A stretch of DNA of 64,000 bases from Lichenostomus cassidix (taxonomy: Eukaryota > Chordata > Aves > Passeriformes > Meliphagidae): the NCBI GenBank assembly GCA_008360975.2, contig CM039211.1:9074713-9138712 (forward strand), written 5' to 3'. A program made the translations under genes and the position numbers. This document shows positions 1 to 13,700 of the stretch, piece by piece. Each line of letters begins with the position of its first letter. The first letter of the stretch is position 1. The notes below the pieces were generated by a model. That model saw only the letters and a program-made list of their open reading frames with translations, did not search any database and had not been told where the DNA came from.

Positions 1-3000
1 CCATGTTGAGAGTGATAGCTGGGGTTCTGCCTTTGGGAACAAAAGATTAACAAAAGGCAAAGCTTTTTGTAGGATTTCTGAAGTAATGATGTGTTTGTGC
101 CAACTTGCAGCAGCTCATTGAAAAGCATAGAATATATTACTGGATCAGCTTGCTCCTTAACTGTGTAATTTAGGATAGCATAAATGTGTTTCATATTAAG
201 TGGGGTTGTACGATGATTTATTACCTGATTAATGTTATCCTTCCTATTGAAAGTGGTGTATTTCCAGATTCCATTTCCTAGTGATTGTTAGTACATAAGT
301 TCTCCAGGGCTGTAGTGTGGAGGGAGTTTCTCTTGGGATGAAACATTTCTGGAAGAAGGCTCCTTTTTGCTGAGGAGCTGCATATTGATTGGCAGTGTTT
401 TCTAAGCAGGTTCAGCCAACAGCATTCACATAATTCACAGAGATCTCTGTGAAAGATCAGTTCTTTTTAGCAGTTGCTTGCAGTCTTCCCAGTTTACATT
501 TTGACCCTTTTTGTAAATGTAAATAATCCAAAGAAGTTTCTTTCATTTCTCTCCTCCTCTAAAAATGGATGCAGACCAAGAAATGGGGCATTTCTGCTGT
601 AATATTTTGGATAAGCTTCCAGCTTTACTAACCCTATTTTATTTTAATCTTCTGGCACAGACTGTAGATCTTGGCAAGCTGAAAAGCTGTGGTTCAGCTG
701 TTGTTTCCATTTTATTTTCTAAAGATGTGAATATGTTTACCCAAATAATGAAGAGCTGTGAAAAGAACATGATAAATACTTTCTGCACCTCCTTTTCTCC
801 ACTGAATATTTCATGGTTATATTAAATACAAAATAATTACACTGCACCTCAGGAAGTACCCAACTACTTTCTTATAATAAGGTAAATATAACCTGGGGAC
901 TCCTCTTATTCTGAAACCATAAAAGGAATCCTGACTGTAAGTTCCTTAAACTGTTTGTCCTAAAAGCCAGTATTCTCCTTGTCTGTTTTCTAAAATGACT
1001 ACATGGCTGTTTATGAGCTTTGTTCTGTTTTGTTTCTCTCATACTTTTTAAATATAGCAAACAGTGGCTGTAATGTAATTCTGTGTTTTAATATGGAAGC
1101 ACAGAAGCAATGATTTTACTGAAGTTACTTACTCCAGAGCAGAATCTCTCAAGCAGTTAAACTTGCTGTTGTTTTAGAATTGAGTGCATGCACCATAAGC
1201 AATAAAATATCCAATTCAATGGGAAACAGTGTTTTTGAACTGAGCTGGGGAGCAAGTTGTCTAATTTAAGTCCTGAGCATGGCTGTTGGTAAAGGCAGGA
1301 AAACATGGTGCTGGATGGGTTATTTTCAAATTGCTTGATATCACTGAGGTCTTTGAAAGGAACTCAGAAGAGCCTAGTTCTGTTTTAGCTATTCTAGTGA
1401 TATGCAAAATTGGTAACAACAGCTTGCTCTCTTCTGTTGCTAGTTTTGGTCTGTACTTATGCACCTGGCATTACTGCAATTGCTTTGCAAGTTTTATAAA
1501 CTTGCAAGGCAGGAGTCATTAAGCATCTGTTTGTCACTATAGAAGAACCACTGTCGATACTGTCACAGAGAATCAATTTTTTATTCTGTTTTGGTTTTGC
1601 TTTGGGTGTGCACAGATTAGTTTAGATAATAAGAGCAGCAGTATTGGCTCTGTCTTGCACAGCATCAGATCTTTAATTCTGGTAGTAACAATATTGAAGG
1701 CTTCTAAGAAAGTTCAGAAAAATGTTGCAAATAGAAATCCATGTGTTTCCTTGGTGTGCTAGCCAGGTTTTTGGCAGTTGGCAACTTAGATTAAGAGAAA
1801 ACGGAATACTTGAGGTGAAGATTCAGTTAAAATGTTGGTTAAGAATAAGATTTGAAAGCATTTAACTTCCTTTGATTTTTTAACATTGACTAAATTTCTT
1901 CTCTGTGTGTGACTACTTCTATAAACACTTCAATATTTTACAATATTATTCTTTTAAATGTAAGGAGTTAAAACAGCAGAAAGAGAAACTTCTAGGGCTC
2001 TTGTGAAAAATTTGACTAGTCTTACCATGTGTTTTGCTGGGTATATGCAAATTCTTTTGTAAATTAATTCACATCTTATTTTCTCTAGGAGTGGGGTTAT
2101 GAATTGTTCACCTCACACAAAATGTGTTCTGAACTCAAATGCTGCTATGCTATATGAAGACGCCTCCTAAAGCAAATCAGTGGAGAGATACCGCTATTTT
2201 GATGACAGTGGAATTTCTAAAACTAAAGATCTTTACACGACTTGAAATGTAGATAAGAAAGAATAAGTAGAAGCAGATACTGAAAATTACATTTTTATGA
2301 ATGTAATTTTGAAATTCAACCAGCTGGGGAATAGAACTTCAGTTCAAAGTTGACCTAAAGATGAATATATTTGAAAGACATTTATATATGTAAACCTTTA
2401 TTTTTGCTTTTTAAATTCATTGACCTTTAGTTGCAGGCATTACTTTGGCTGCTGTGTATCTGTCAGAAACTTTGGAGTGTAATAAATGCACTTTCTTGCA
2501 GCTTCTGAAATGTGATTTTGTCGTCTTTATGACAGAACTTAGATACTGCTGAACTCCTTGGCAGAGCACATAAGATGTTTTTGTGTTCCGCCTAGTCAAT
2601 GATATGCTTTAAATGCCTCTCTGAGAATTTAAAAACTAAAGATTTATTAACAAAAGACATTATTTTTCCCACTATAAGCAGGAAAGAGTGAAAAAAATCA
2701 TATAAAATCATTGAACAAAGCAGCAACAGAATTACAGTTTAATACAGTCTTACATGTGATGCAAGAGACCACAAACCATGTCTCTTAAAACAGGTAGGTA
2801 GAGCGTAGCTGCTGCTCCACTGGCCTCCTGGGGCTTGCTGTTGCTCCTTTTCAATTTACCCTCATCCTGAGTTCCCAGTTTTAGTCTGGTGAGGATTTGA
2901 AGGACTTTTGCAGCTCACTGCAGGGATCTTTCAAAGATATGCATGGGAGCAGCTGAGCCAATTGAGCACAGAGAAAGCTTGAAAATGAGCTGACCTTGAG

Positions 3001-4805
3001 CAAGACATTTTGCTTTGGTTATTGCTGAAGGTAGAAGGGCTGCCTGTTACTTTCTGCCAGACAGCTCACCCACTGAAGTGAGAACCTTAACTTCCCCTCG
3101 GATTAGCTGGCTACTAAGCACTCTGCTCCAAGGTGTGTGCAGGCTTGTGCAAAATCAATTTGTTTGCCTCTTCCAAGTTAGAGGATTGTCTTTTGCCTGA
3201 CCAAGGTTTTACAAAACATTTAGTACAGATGTCTGCTAAACAAGATGGAGTAGTACTGTTCATTTTTTTCCCCTTTAGAAACAGAATGCTTGTATGTACA
3301 AAGAGAAAAATGCTATTCTAATCAAAGGCATATCTAATATCTGCACTTAAAAGATGGTGTCCCCACCCTCTGCACCAGCCAAATAAATCCCAGTTGAAAG
3401 GCATAGCCATCAAATTTGAAATGAGGCCTTTGGGTTGTTTTAAATTCCAGCATGCTGAGATTTTTCTCAGCTTTTGGATGGTAAACAAGATCTGTGATTT
3501 CCATCAATGATATAATTTAACTTTTGGCAAGGTATGCGGCTTTGTTCAGAAAGAAGGGATGAGCTCTGTGATTGAAGCTACTGAGGGGCACCTTTAAATA
3601 TATAAACAGCTAATCTCTCCTTTTAGGTACCTACAAAAGCAGCTCTTTATGGTGCTAGGCAATTTAAAATAAAATTGTCTTTGTCTTCCTAAAACTTGGC
3701 AAAACTCAAATTGTGCTCAGATTTCTTTTAAGTACGAAGAGGCCAAGCTAATATCACTTTATATTTTGTAATTATATTCTTTCTTGTTCTGTGTTGGACA
3801 AGTGTATTTTGGATGCAGTCCATCTGGAATGTTAGGTGTGTAGTAGAAAAGTCCCACTGTTGTGAAGAGTGGCTCAAATTTCCAAGTGCTACTAGAAAAA
3901 TTGCAGCTCTGGTTCTGTCAACATTATCTCTTGAGGTTGTAATTGATAGGAGTCACTATCCTTGAGACAAAGACACATGTGCTTTTTTTCCCCCTTACTG
4001 AAAATACTTCTGGTAAACAGCATCTATGTACAAATAACAGAGATACTTTGCCAGAATTCCAGAGGGGTACTTACTGTTCATATATTTGTGATTCATTTGT
4101 TCAAGAAAACAATAACCAAATAGGAATGACAGTTTCAGATGAACTTTGAAGGAGACAGAAAATGAGAACACTGTTTACTGCTTTGAAAGTGAGGATCTTG
4201 GCTTCGGTTTTGTGACCTGAAAAGAAATGCTGGCAATGAAAGGTGAAAACCTGTTTGATTGGCCTGTGGTCTTTTTGATCTGTGGACACAATTTAGCATA
4301 CCATCTGGGGAAAATGTAGTCTACTGGCATAGAGAAGTAGAAAAGCCAAGAACAGTATCCAAATATACTTAAATTTCTATTGCTCTTGTATCTGTTCAGT
4401 CTCATTTTGTTTAAAGGACGAGAATTCTACATCTGCAAGGTACACTGCACAGCTAATTCAGCCACTGGATACCAAATTGCAAGGATATATTTAATGATAT
4501 TCCTATTGCAATCTATTACCAGGACTATAAAGATGTTTCCCTTTGCCTCACCCTCAGCTCCCCTGCTCTGAAAAAACAACAGAAACTTGGTTTAAATACT
4601 TGTAAAGCAGATTTATTAATAGGAGTGCCACAAGCTGCCAAAGAAAAATTGAGCTTTGCTAGTTTTAGTATTACTTATTTTTAGTTAGTTGTTACTGAAA
4701 ATGTGTGCACTGCTGTCTAGATTGCATAGGACTTGCATTGGAGTAATGGATCACAGAGTGTATTACTAATCGCATTGATAAACTGAGTTATGATGTTTTC
4801 TTTGT
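1..4805. other. Non-coding host DNA, no gene seen
   Basis: Only short unrelated open frames (up to 86 codons, 565-825). A possible acceptor-like site (TTATTTTCTCTAG) ends near 2089, but the sequence after it has no recognisable coding content. Around 2700-3130 the DNA is GC-richer without identifiable signals. Confidence 0.7.
2283..2310. repeat. Perfect 10-bp hairpin, AT-rich
   Basis: AAAATTACAT (2283-2292) and ATGTAATTTT (2301-2310) pair perfectly around an 8-base loop. In AT-rich DNA such hairpins arise by chance fairly often, so no role is claimed. Confidence 0.7.
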
Positions 4806-4848
4806 TAGACTAGGCTAGATTAGACTAGTATAGACTAGAATATAGTAG
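4806..4848. repeat. Degenerate TAGACTAG tandem tract
   Basis: Several TAGACTAG-like units (TAGACTAG, GCTAGAT, TAGACTAG, TAGACTAG, ATAGTAG) follow each other over about 43 bp. This is simple low-complexity DNA with no apparent function. Confidence 0.65.
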
Positions 4849-7800
4849 CCCCATTCTTTGTAGAACTTTAGTCTGTGGTTTGTTCTTTTTGTTTTTTTGT
4901 TGTTTTTCTTTGTTTGCTTTGACAAACCAATCTACAGCTCTTCCTGTCAAAATAGACCCTTCTGATTTAATCCTAAAAGAAACTAGCTTTTTGCTACTGA
5001 AAAGCAAAATATATGTAAGGAATTCCCAGCTGTCCTACTGATCTGTACAATCTAATACTCCTTCAACAGTTGTCAAATACCAGATTTTTTCTCCCTGTAA
5101 AATTCCTAACAGACATGGAGTAATTCAGACTCTGGTTCTTTGCTATGTCTGGAAAGTGTGAAATAAACAGTTATGAATTAGAGAACAAAGTGAAAAAGCA
5201 GTACAGCGTAACTAAAGAAAAACCAAAACTAAGTATATATAGAAACTGAGGAATACAAGAGAAGGAAAAGGGAAGAACTTAAAGCACAATATTTATAGAG
5301 CAGGAGCCAAGTCTTCATAAGAATCTGAAGAAATTGTCTTCTCAAAGGACATTCAGAAATATTGGGTAGATAATACATTACTGAAAGCAGAAGCTGCTGA
5401 TGTAAGTAAATAGATCTTCATGGCTTTCCTCCATCCTCTGCTGCACTGAATTCACCTTCTAATTTTTCCATGTTTATTAACCAAAACAAATCCTCTCTGA
5501 GAATCTGAGAAATATCAGAAGCTTCATGACATGTTTTTAGCTAAAGCTTAGCAAGCTGAAGGGATTGCTCTCCCAATTGCTTTTCTGTATTTTGATACTC
5601 TTACAGAAGGTTCTGCTACCTTCAGCTAGAGGTACAGGTAATGAGTTTTTAGAACAAATGATCATGCTTTGGTTCCAGTAATCTGAGTTAGTAAAGGTGT
5701 GCAAACCTGTCCTGGCTTACTAGGGTGATACCAGCCTGCATTGAGGGAGCAGAGGAGGTGTCATGGGTGCAGTGAGAGCAGAGTGGCTGTCGCCTGGAGC
5801 AGCAGTGTGGGCTGCAAAGAGCAAGTTTATTTCTGAATCATGATGAAACTGATTTAATCATCTTACTTGGTGCAGAGCAGCTCTCTGCTTGTGAGGATGT
5901 GGAGAGAAGTCTTTGGGAGGATTAAATGTCCCCTCCTGCTGCAATGTAGCCTGAGGCTGGCCCAAGTGTGCAACTGAATAGAAATGTTACTTAGGAGTGT
6001 GTCAGACCCGTCATTTATCTAATTTGATAATCACAGAAGATTTCAGATCTGGTGCAAAGTGGTAAAAACCTTGGCGAAAAAAACCCTGCTGTCTTTTGTA
6101 AGAGAATACTTTATGGCACATAATCTTACATCACTGAGCCCTAATACTAATTGTAGTATTTGACCATTACTCAAAATATTTAACAAACAAAACTGTAGCA
6201 TTTACTCCTTCCAAAGGAAGCCTATAAAGTGATTACTGGGTATGTTATCAAATTTTTTTTCCCCTCTAGACTGCTGAGGAAAACCTCGTACTATGATGTA
6301 ATCTCCTTAGCTCATTTCCTTAAAAAACATTCTAAAGTTACATGATTGCTGGACTTTTCTAGTCTGTGAATCTGAGTGACACAACTGTAATGTGGAAAGT
6401 ACGATAAATTTATCTTTATGAATTTAAATGTTTGGAAATGAAAGATGATCATGTGTAAAATGACTTACTAATGGTGGGAGGCAAGAGGGGGTTAGGTAAG
6501 GCAACAATGTCTTGGTAATAGCTGCTCTGTTTCTTCACATCTTGGACTGAGCTAAAATGTTGATCAGTTTAAAATCTGGTTTGTGTAGAGCACTTGTTAA
6601 GCTTAGATTTGGAGATGATCCTTTAATGATTGAGGTTTGGTGTGTGTTCAGCACTTGAATTTACTGTGAGTCTTCAGAGACGAGTCAATTTATAAGGCAC
6701 AAGGATACGAGGTGTTGAAGGCATGTGCTGGAGGGGGTGGTGGCCTTTGGGGAATATTTCTTGCAGGGGAAAGGTTACTATGGTGACGCCAGTAAAGGAA
6801 AAATGAGGTAATACTTTATGGTGGTTGAAGGCAGAAGTGAACAACTCTCACAGATGACTTTTTTGATACCTTGGGCACTAAAGAATATGTTTTGATTTTT
6901 TTTTTTAAATGTTTAGTCGCATTGATCGGTTACGAATTTCTGTCTGCAAAAGTTATGTTTCACACAATATATTTTCACCATATGGACCACTTTGATTAAT
7001 CATCCATGTCTTCCCCTGGATAAGAGGCAATGAAAGACTCCAGTTTCCCTCTTTGCTGTATTTCAGGGATTAATGGAAAATAGTGTCATGCTTTGTCAAG
7101 GGATGATTTTTCATATTAACGTTTGCAAAGCAGAGACAATGCCCTGTGCTGTGGCTCTTTACCATATTAAACAGGAATGTCCTTCAAAGTCTTTGTCAAT
7201 GGTGGTATAAATCAAAGTGAGAAAAATGGTGCATACTGAATTTAACAAAACTGCATTTTTTAATATGTAAGCAGGCTTAGCTTTTTCCCTGTTTTAAGTC
7301 CATCAAGATCAAACTCAAGTAGGCATTCACATCCACAACTGAAAATTGCCAACCTTTTCCTTTAAGTTGCTGGTAGTCCAAACTCTCCCCCACTGCTTTT
7401 GTCAATATATCTTTTAAAGGTGAGCATTAAACTTAGGTTTGCCTTAGTCTTTTTTTTTTTCTTAATTCTTTTTTATTCTTATTCTTCTTCACAAGTTCAG
7501 ACCCAAAGACTTCTTTTAATAGACATTAGTTAAGGCCTGGAATTGAGTAGACATTTGTGAAGGAGACTTGAAATTTGGAACAGAATTGTCCTCTATAGTT
7601 TTTCCATGGAGGAAAAAAATCTTCTAATGAGAATAAAGACTTTAGCCTAATCTCCTGCCATCTGGAAAATGGAGAAGCCAGAGGTTGTTGGCACTAGGTC
7701 ACATCCCTTATGTAAACTGTCAAATTCTTTTCATATTAATGGCATATCAAGTTAAACCCATGAGGTTTGTCGTTGGCCAGACTAATTTATTGATTTCTTT

Positions 7801-10650
7801 TTTTTCTTCTTCTTTTTTGTTAATTTTGATTCTGCCCTATTAGTACTTGATAGTGTTGACTGATTTGTGGTAAACATTGATCGTCTCAATTTAGTGCAGC
7901 ATTTCCTAGTCTTTCCACATTGCTCAGTTTTGTAGTAGGGGATGATGTTTTTTAGAGCCCTTAATGTGAAATCCCCATGAAGGGGAGAATTTTCTCAAGT
8001 GACTTTTGCAGCTAATTAGCTTGAAATGAAGCTGGAGACAACTGTTAGGTGCAGTGAAATGGCCTGACACATGCCACCATATATAATTCTAGCACTTCAA
8101 ATTTCTGGATGCATGCCAGGATCCAGTGTGATAGTTGTGTGTGGATGACTCCTCCACAGCCTTAAGCACAATCAATCAAATTAGGATTTTCCTTTTCCCC
8201 CTCATCAGAAGGATTTAGCATGGTGTTTATTGTTGCTTTTTGTTTGTTTGTTTTATCAGGGGGCAGGCTGGTGGGGGAGTAGTTTTGCCATCATATCATA
8301 CTCCCCTTCTTTGTGCTCACAACATGCACATAAAAATGATAGCTTGACTCTGCTCATTACCACAGGAAAATACAGAGTGTGGTGATGGGGCAGAAACAAA
8401 GGATGTTTATAATCATTAATTTTTAGTCTGGTAAGGTAACTGCTTTGAAATTGGCCCTTAAGCTCTTAGCTATATTGACAGCTTTATTCAAAGAAGGTAC
8501 ACTTGCCAACAGCTGCTGCTACCGAACTTGATATGTATTGATTTTTTTTCTGAAATTTTTCACAGCTTTTCTCCCATACTCAGAAAAAAAGAGAAACCAT
8601 GAGCTCTGTTTTAAACCTTTTGATAGTCTAGAATATTTCACCAGTGAAACCCTCAAAGACTTGTTATACAGAAAGCAGACTTTAATGCTACATACTGAGA
8701 ATAATGGCCAATAGAAGGAAACCATAATGTTTTATCGCCAGGAACTTCACATCCAGAATATTGTGCCTGAACGTAAGTGTACACAAGAGAGCAGCATACT
8801 TGGTTTCACTACTACTTTCTTCTTCCTTTTTCCCCTCCCCACATGATTAGTACCTTATCTAAAGCAGAACAATAAACCAAGGGTAGAAAATCTAAAGGTT
8901 GTTACGAATTCTTGTTTGCTTTAGTCATTAAAACTCTCCTCACTTGTAGATTGCACTTTCTCTTTGAGATGTTTTATGGTGGGGAGAGAATAAGGCACAG
9001 GTTCCCAGGGCAGCCAGCACCTCCTTGTCCTGGGTCATGTTTTCTCACAGGGGATGGACGGGACGCTTTCCTCCCTTCCCTGGTACCCAGTATGAGACAT
9101 TTGAAGTAATGTAGTTAAAGAGAGGGAAAACTTTCAGGGCTGACATTGGCAGCTCTCAGAGCAAGTTGCCTGGTGCTTGTTTCCAGCAGCAGTGTTGATG
9201 TTGGAGTGGGCAGAGGGCAGTGGAACATACTGGTAGATTTCCTTAAGTAAGCGTTTCCAATTGATGACGGTGACACAGGCGGACAAGCTCACTGCCTGTG
9301 TTACATAGGATTTTCTGTCAAAACCCTGAGGTAGTACAGAGGCATTGATAAAAGAGGCCCCACTCTGGTGCTGCACAAAATTGTTGCTACAAAATACCTT
9401 TGTCAAACTCCAAGTCACAAAACAATGTGAAAAAGGACGATTGAATTAAATGTGAAGGTGGAACGAAGAATAGGAGTGTGATGGAAGGGACAGTAAGATA
9501 AAAAACTCTTATGTTCAGAGTTCTTAGTTTGTATGACAAAAACTTCAACTAGTGTGTTTAGCAGGATGTAAAATTATTTTATGACTGTGCCTCATAAATA
9601 TTTGCCTATAAAACTTCAGCATTTGCTCGTAGTTTTCAGTTAAGGAAATGTGTATTTCCCTCAATGCTGTGGCTCTGTGGGGCTGTGGCCAGTTGCTGCT
9701 GCCAGCTTGGATTGCACTGACTATGCAGGGAGCTGGGGCTGGAACAGTATTGCAGCTTAAGGTTTGTTATTTTACTGAGCCATTTTCTTTTCTTTAATCT
9801 CTTGGTAAGATGTTGTAGTGGTCCAGTTGATCAGGTTAAGGATTTCTTGGCAAGGCAGAGTGCCAGTGCTGGGGAAGACAGCAGGAGGTGTCCTGGGCAA
9901 TTAAAGACAGATGTGGGAAGGGTACCAGATCAGCAGAGAGAGGAGGAGTTCACACGATCCATTTAAATTTCTCTCCTTTTACTAAATTTGTCTGCACTGA
10001 AGCAATTGCAGATCTTTTCCCCATATTCCTAACATCTTTGCTCTCCACTCCACCTCTCCCCAGCTCCAACCCCAACCCCCTCTCCACTGCTCCTCCCCCT
10101 CTCCAAAGACGCTGTTATGCTCCTGACTGAAGCCAGGAAATTGTACTTTCTTATAACATGTAGTACTCCATGTCTGTTCAAAATGCATTTCCTCAGCTAG
10201 GTTTTCTATGGTACTGCTCTCACAGAGATTTTGCTGAGCTGTAGGGAAATTGCTGTGTATGAATAATAAATATAATCTTTAGGGAACAACCATTACTTTT
10301 CAGACAGTAATATTCCCAAGTTATGTTATGTAGTTGCTAAAATATGTCAAGCCTTTCATTTCTCGGGAGTAAAGGAAGCTTGTACCTCTGCTGTGTATTC
10401 CTCCACACACATGTGTGTACACTCCCTTGTCAGTATGAAAATCATTGACTGCCCTTGCATTTGAAACATGCTAGAAATTCTAGCAGGGCAATCCCACTGT
10501 ACTTTTTCTCATAGTGTGGGAATGAGGATCACCAATTGAGGTATGATTTTACTCACAAAGCAAAGTGCTGGCATGCATTTGTTTGCTCTTACGTTTTAAT
10601 TGTCTGTTTTTAAGGTGGGTGGCATAATTTAGCATCACCCCTCCAAAACA
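4849..10650. other. Non-coding host DNA with regulatory-looking islands
   Basis: No coding frame is recognised. Two stretches, about 6960-7210 and 7930-8160, are free of simple repeats and hold homeodomain-type cores (TTTGATTAATCATCC, GCTAATTAGC) in balanced sequence. The rest is AT-rich with T runs, for example near 7450 and 7800. Confidence 0.6.
10015..10105. repeat. C/T-rich low-complexity tract
   Basis: The plus strand is almost entirely C and T with A spacers. The minus strand therefore has G runs at 10095-10099, 10076-10080, 10070-10073 and 10058-10061, enough for a possible but long-looped G-quadruplex. Confidence 0.65.
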
Positions 10651-10726
10651 AAAATAACAACAAATAAATAAATAATAACGAATAAACAATAAAATACTAG
10701 CAATGAAGTAAAATGAAGTAAAATAA
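10651..10726. repeat. A-rich simple repeat, (AAATA)-type with AATGAAGTAA units
   Basis: Starts with AACAACAAATAAATAAATAA and passes into two copies of an AATGAAGTAA-type unit. It could be the decayed A-rich tail of an old retroposon, but no body of such an element is recognisable next to it. Confidence 0.7.
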
Positions 10727-13700
10727 GGTTCTCTTTAGCTGGCTTTAGGTGTGTTATGCTGTACCCAGACAACAAGCCATCTGCACAGTGAAAAGTTCAC
10801 TGATGGTGCGCTTCAAGCTTGTAACCACAATGTGTTGCTTTATCTCTGAGTGCCTTGGCTTGAATGACCAACCCTGTGGGTTCCTGTGTGCCATCCCCAT
10901 GTTGGATTATGTGCATCCCTCATGCTGGAGCACTTCCCGTTCTGACTGAGGCGACCCAGAGGAACAGAAGCCACACAGCAGGTTGCACAGCTTTTGACGA
11001 AGCTTTTTGCACAGACCATTTTCTCTTTAACTGGGAATGATCCCCAATAACAGCTGCTACCAGTTCTACCATTAGTCACTCAGTTTCACTTACAGACAAG
11101 TCTAATCCAAGAAGTTAATGTTAGCAAAATGTACATTCTACCGAAGCAGTTGAAATTACATACTTCACACAATTAGCTAGTCTTGCAGTGTTTTTGGGTT
11201 TTTTTGGTAAGTTTTTATTTGTATCCTTGGAAATTTATTTTGCTTTAAGTTTTAATTGTTTCTCTTTAGAAACAGTCTTGTGAGTACTCTTTAGTTTAGG
11301 TAAGGTTCACACCTATTGCTTTTTAATGTGCTTGTAAATAATGAAAATGTGTATACTGTATGTAAACTCCCATGTTAAAATTCCCTAAAACATGAGGCCT
11401 TATTGTTCACAAATCAATGCTGTGAATCCATTTGGACGTCAACCAGGAACTTGTTGTAATTGCTTACACATAAGTAAAATCTTTCATTGTGTTTTAATTA
11501 GTTGATGCAAGGGATTAATATGATTACATGGAAGGCAGCGCAGTTTCTCTCTTAATAAATCAGGCAGTGTGGGTGCCAAATCAGCCCTCAATCTCATTTG
11601 GGCAGAGTGCTTTGATAAAGGCACCAATCAGACCACTAAGGCTTCCTGTGGCACCAGCAGTGTAGATCATTCGGGTTTGCTGATACTGTTGATGTGCAAT
11701 GTGGGATATTAATCAGGACTAATTATATGCATTGGCTATGAAACAAATTCAAGGCCACTGCCGGGCATGCTTCAGTATGTAATTGCTGACTTTAAGGTAT
11801 TGGGTTAATTGATAGAAATTAAGAAGACCTTCCATTTACTGACATTGCATTTCAGAATACACCAGCTCCTTCTTTGCAATTTGGTCCATTTAGTTTTAAA
11901 CACGTGCCGGTGTATGGTTAAGTAGACATCCATTACTCTGTGCCTATTTTTCACTTTCCTGTTCTGTACCTTCCAATTTTCTCATAAACCTTTCCAAAGA
12001 GGATGCAAACAATAAAATACTTACAATATTGATAGGCAGCATGCTCTGAGACTACTGTGTGTAATGTCCTTAACTTATGTTAGACGCTCAGACGAACTGA
12101 AAAATGCTGCTTTATGCAGCACTCAGGGCTGCATTTTTTGGTGCAGGTTAGAATCTGTGCATGTTTATCCTGATAGTGCATCTGATAGTGCACTCCAGGT
12201 GTTTTGTTAGGCCAGCAAATGTGTGTATATAGGAGATAAAATCTCCATCCAGTGCACTGTCATATCTATGTGTCTGTGTATGAATTTGACTCAGTGCTGT
12301 CTTTCTGATGTATGGTGCCAGTGAGCTGATTTGGAAGGACTGAGAGGTGATCTTCAACACTTGTCTGTACAGAAGGTAAACTGAAGTAAAGAAAGTTCGA
12401 GTATTCTTTGACAGAGATGAATTGCAGATGCTTGTGAGTTCTTACTATCTTACTCCATCAAAGGTAAGCCCTGAGATTGATTACAGAACTGCGTAGGACT
12501 GGCATTGAGAGCTTTAGCTAGAATAAATCGCAAGAGGAGAGGATTCAACAAATATTCCTCTTGCTATTTTACTATGTGCTTCTGCAACTGTAATTGTAAA
12601 TGGAAGAGGGAGATCTGGATATCTGGGTTAAAATTATTTTTATTCAGGTTTGCCCTCCCTGCTTTCTTAGTGTGTAGTGTTTGTTGGATGAACCAAAGAA
12701 AATATATGAATCAGGTTTTGCTTCTTTAATGTGTTTTGTTGTCATCTGTGCAGCAGGGAGAAAAATGCTCTTCTTTCTCTATCAGGTCTTTTTTAATAAT
12801 AATTGGTGCTATTGGTATTAGAGCTACCTTCTTTCTTTTTGCAGAAATACTTGATTGTATTTCATTCAGCACCATCCATAACAAGCAGGAAACTTGCTAC
12901 TGTCAAAGCTTTTTTTCTTGAAGTCTGAACTTCTGTGGCATAAATTGCTTGTAGATGGGGTGTGAGCCAGTCCATTCCCATTGTCTGTGCAGAACTAGCC
13001 ACGTGAATGCCACAAATTAATCACATCTAGTGTGAGAATAGAAAGCTCTCACCCACTAACACATTTGTGAAAGCACTTTGAATCCGAGGGAAAGAACCTC
13101 TCAAATGAACATGAAAAATGTTGGGCTTTTGAAGACCGGGAATTGTGCAGCCTGACTGGACCTGTCTGCTGCCATGTGGGGGGAGTGAGGGATGGGAAGG
13201 CTACCAGCCTGGGAGGTTTTCTGCTAAGTGATCTGCTTTGACTGACTGATGCTGGGGTCGTAAATGAGTTGCTGGCTACAGCCGTGCTGGCGCTTAGAGC
13301 ACAGTGCCAGCTGTCTGCCTTGCTGGGGAACAATAGCAGTATCCTTTGGTGTGTGAGAAAGGGACATTCAGGCATAATGTTTTATTAGACTTCAGGATAA
13401 CTTTTTCTTTTGCAAACCTCAGGATTCTTAGACAGGAATTGTACAGTGTCATTTATAATTAACCTTTTTTTTCTCCATACCTATTTGTGCATAAAATTTC
13501 CTTAAAAGTTGTCCATGAATGGCCAACATTATGCATGCTGGTATTGTCTTTCTTTTCCTCTTTTATTTTTCCTATCTGAAAACTGATGTCATTTTGAAAC
13601 ATTCTCTTTTTATAATTTAGGAGGGGGAAACAAAACCCGTAACACCCAACAACCAAGTGAGGAATACTGGCAAGAATAATTACCATATTTCTTTGGGCCA

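Noticed and set aside
2076..2250. Splice-acceptor-like tract followed by a possible exon
   Set aside because: The downstream sequence has in-frame stops in all frames within short distance and no recognisable protein or donor site.
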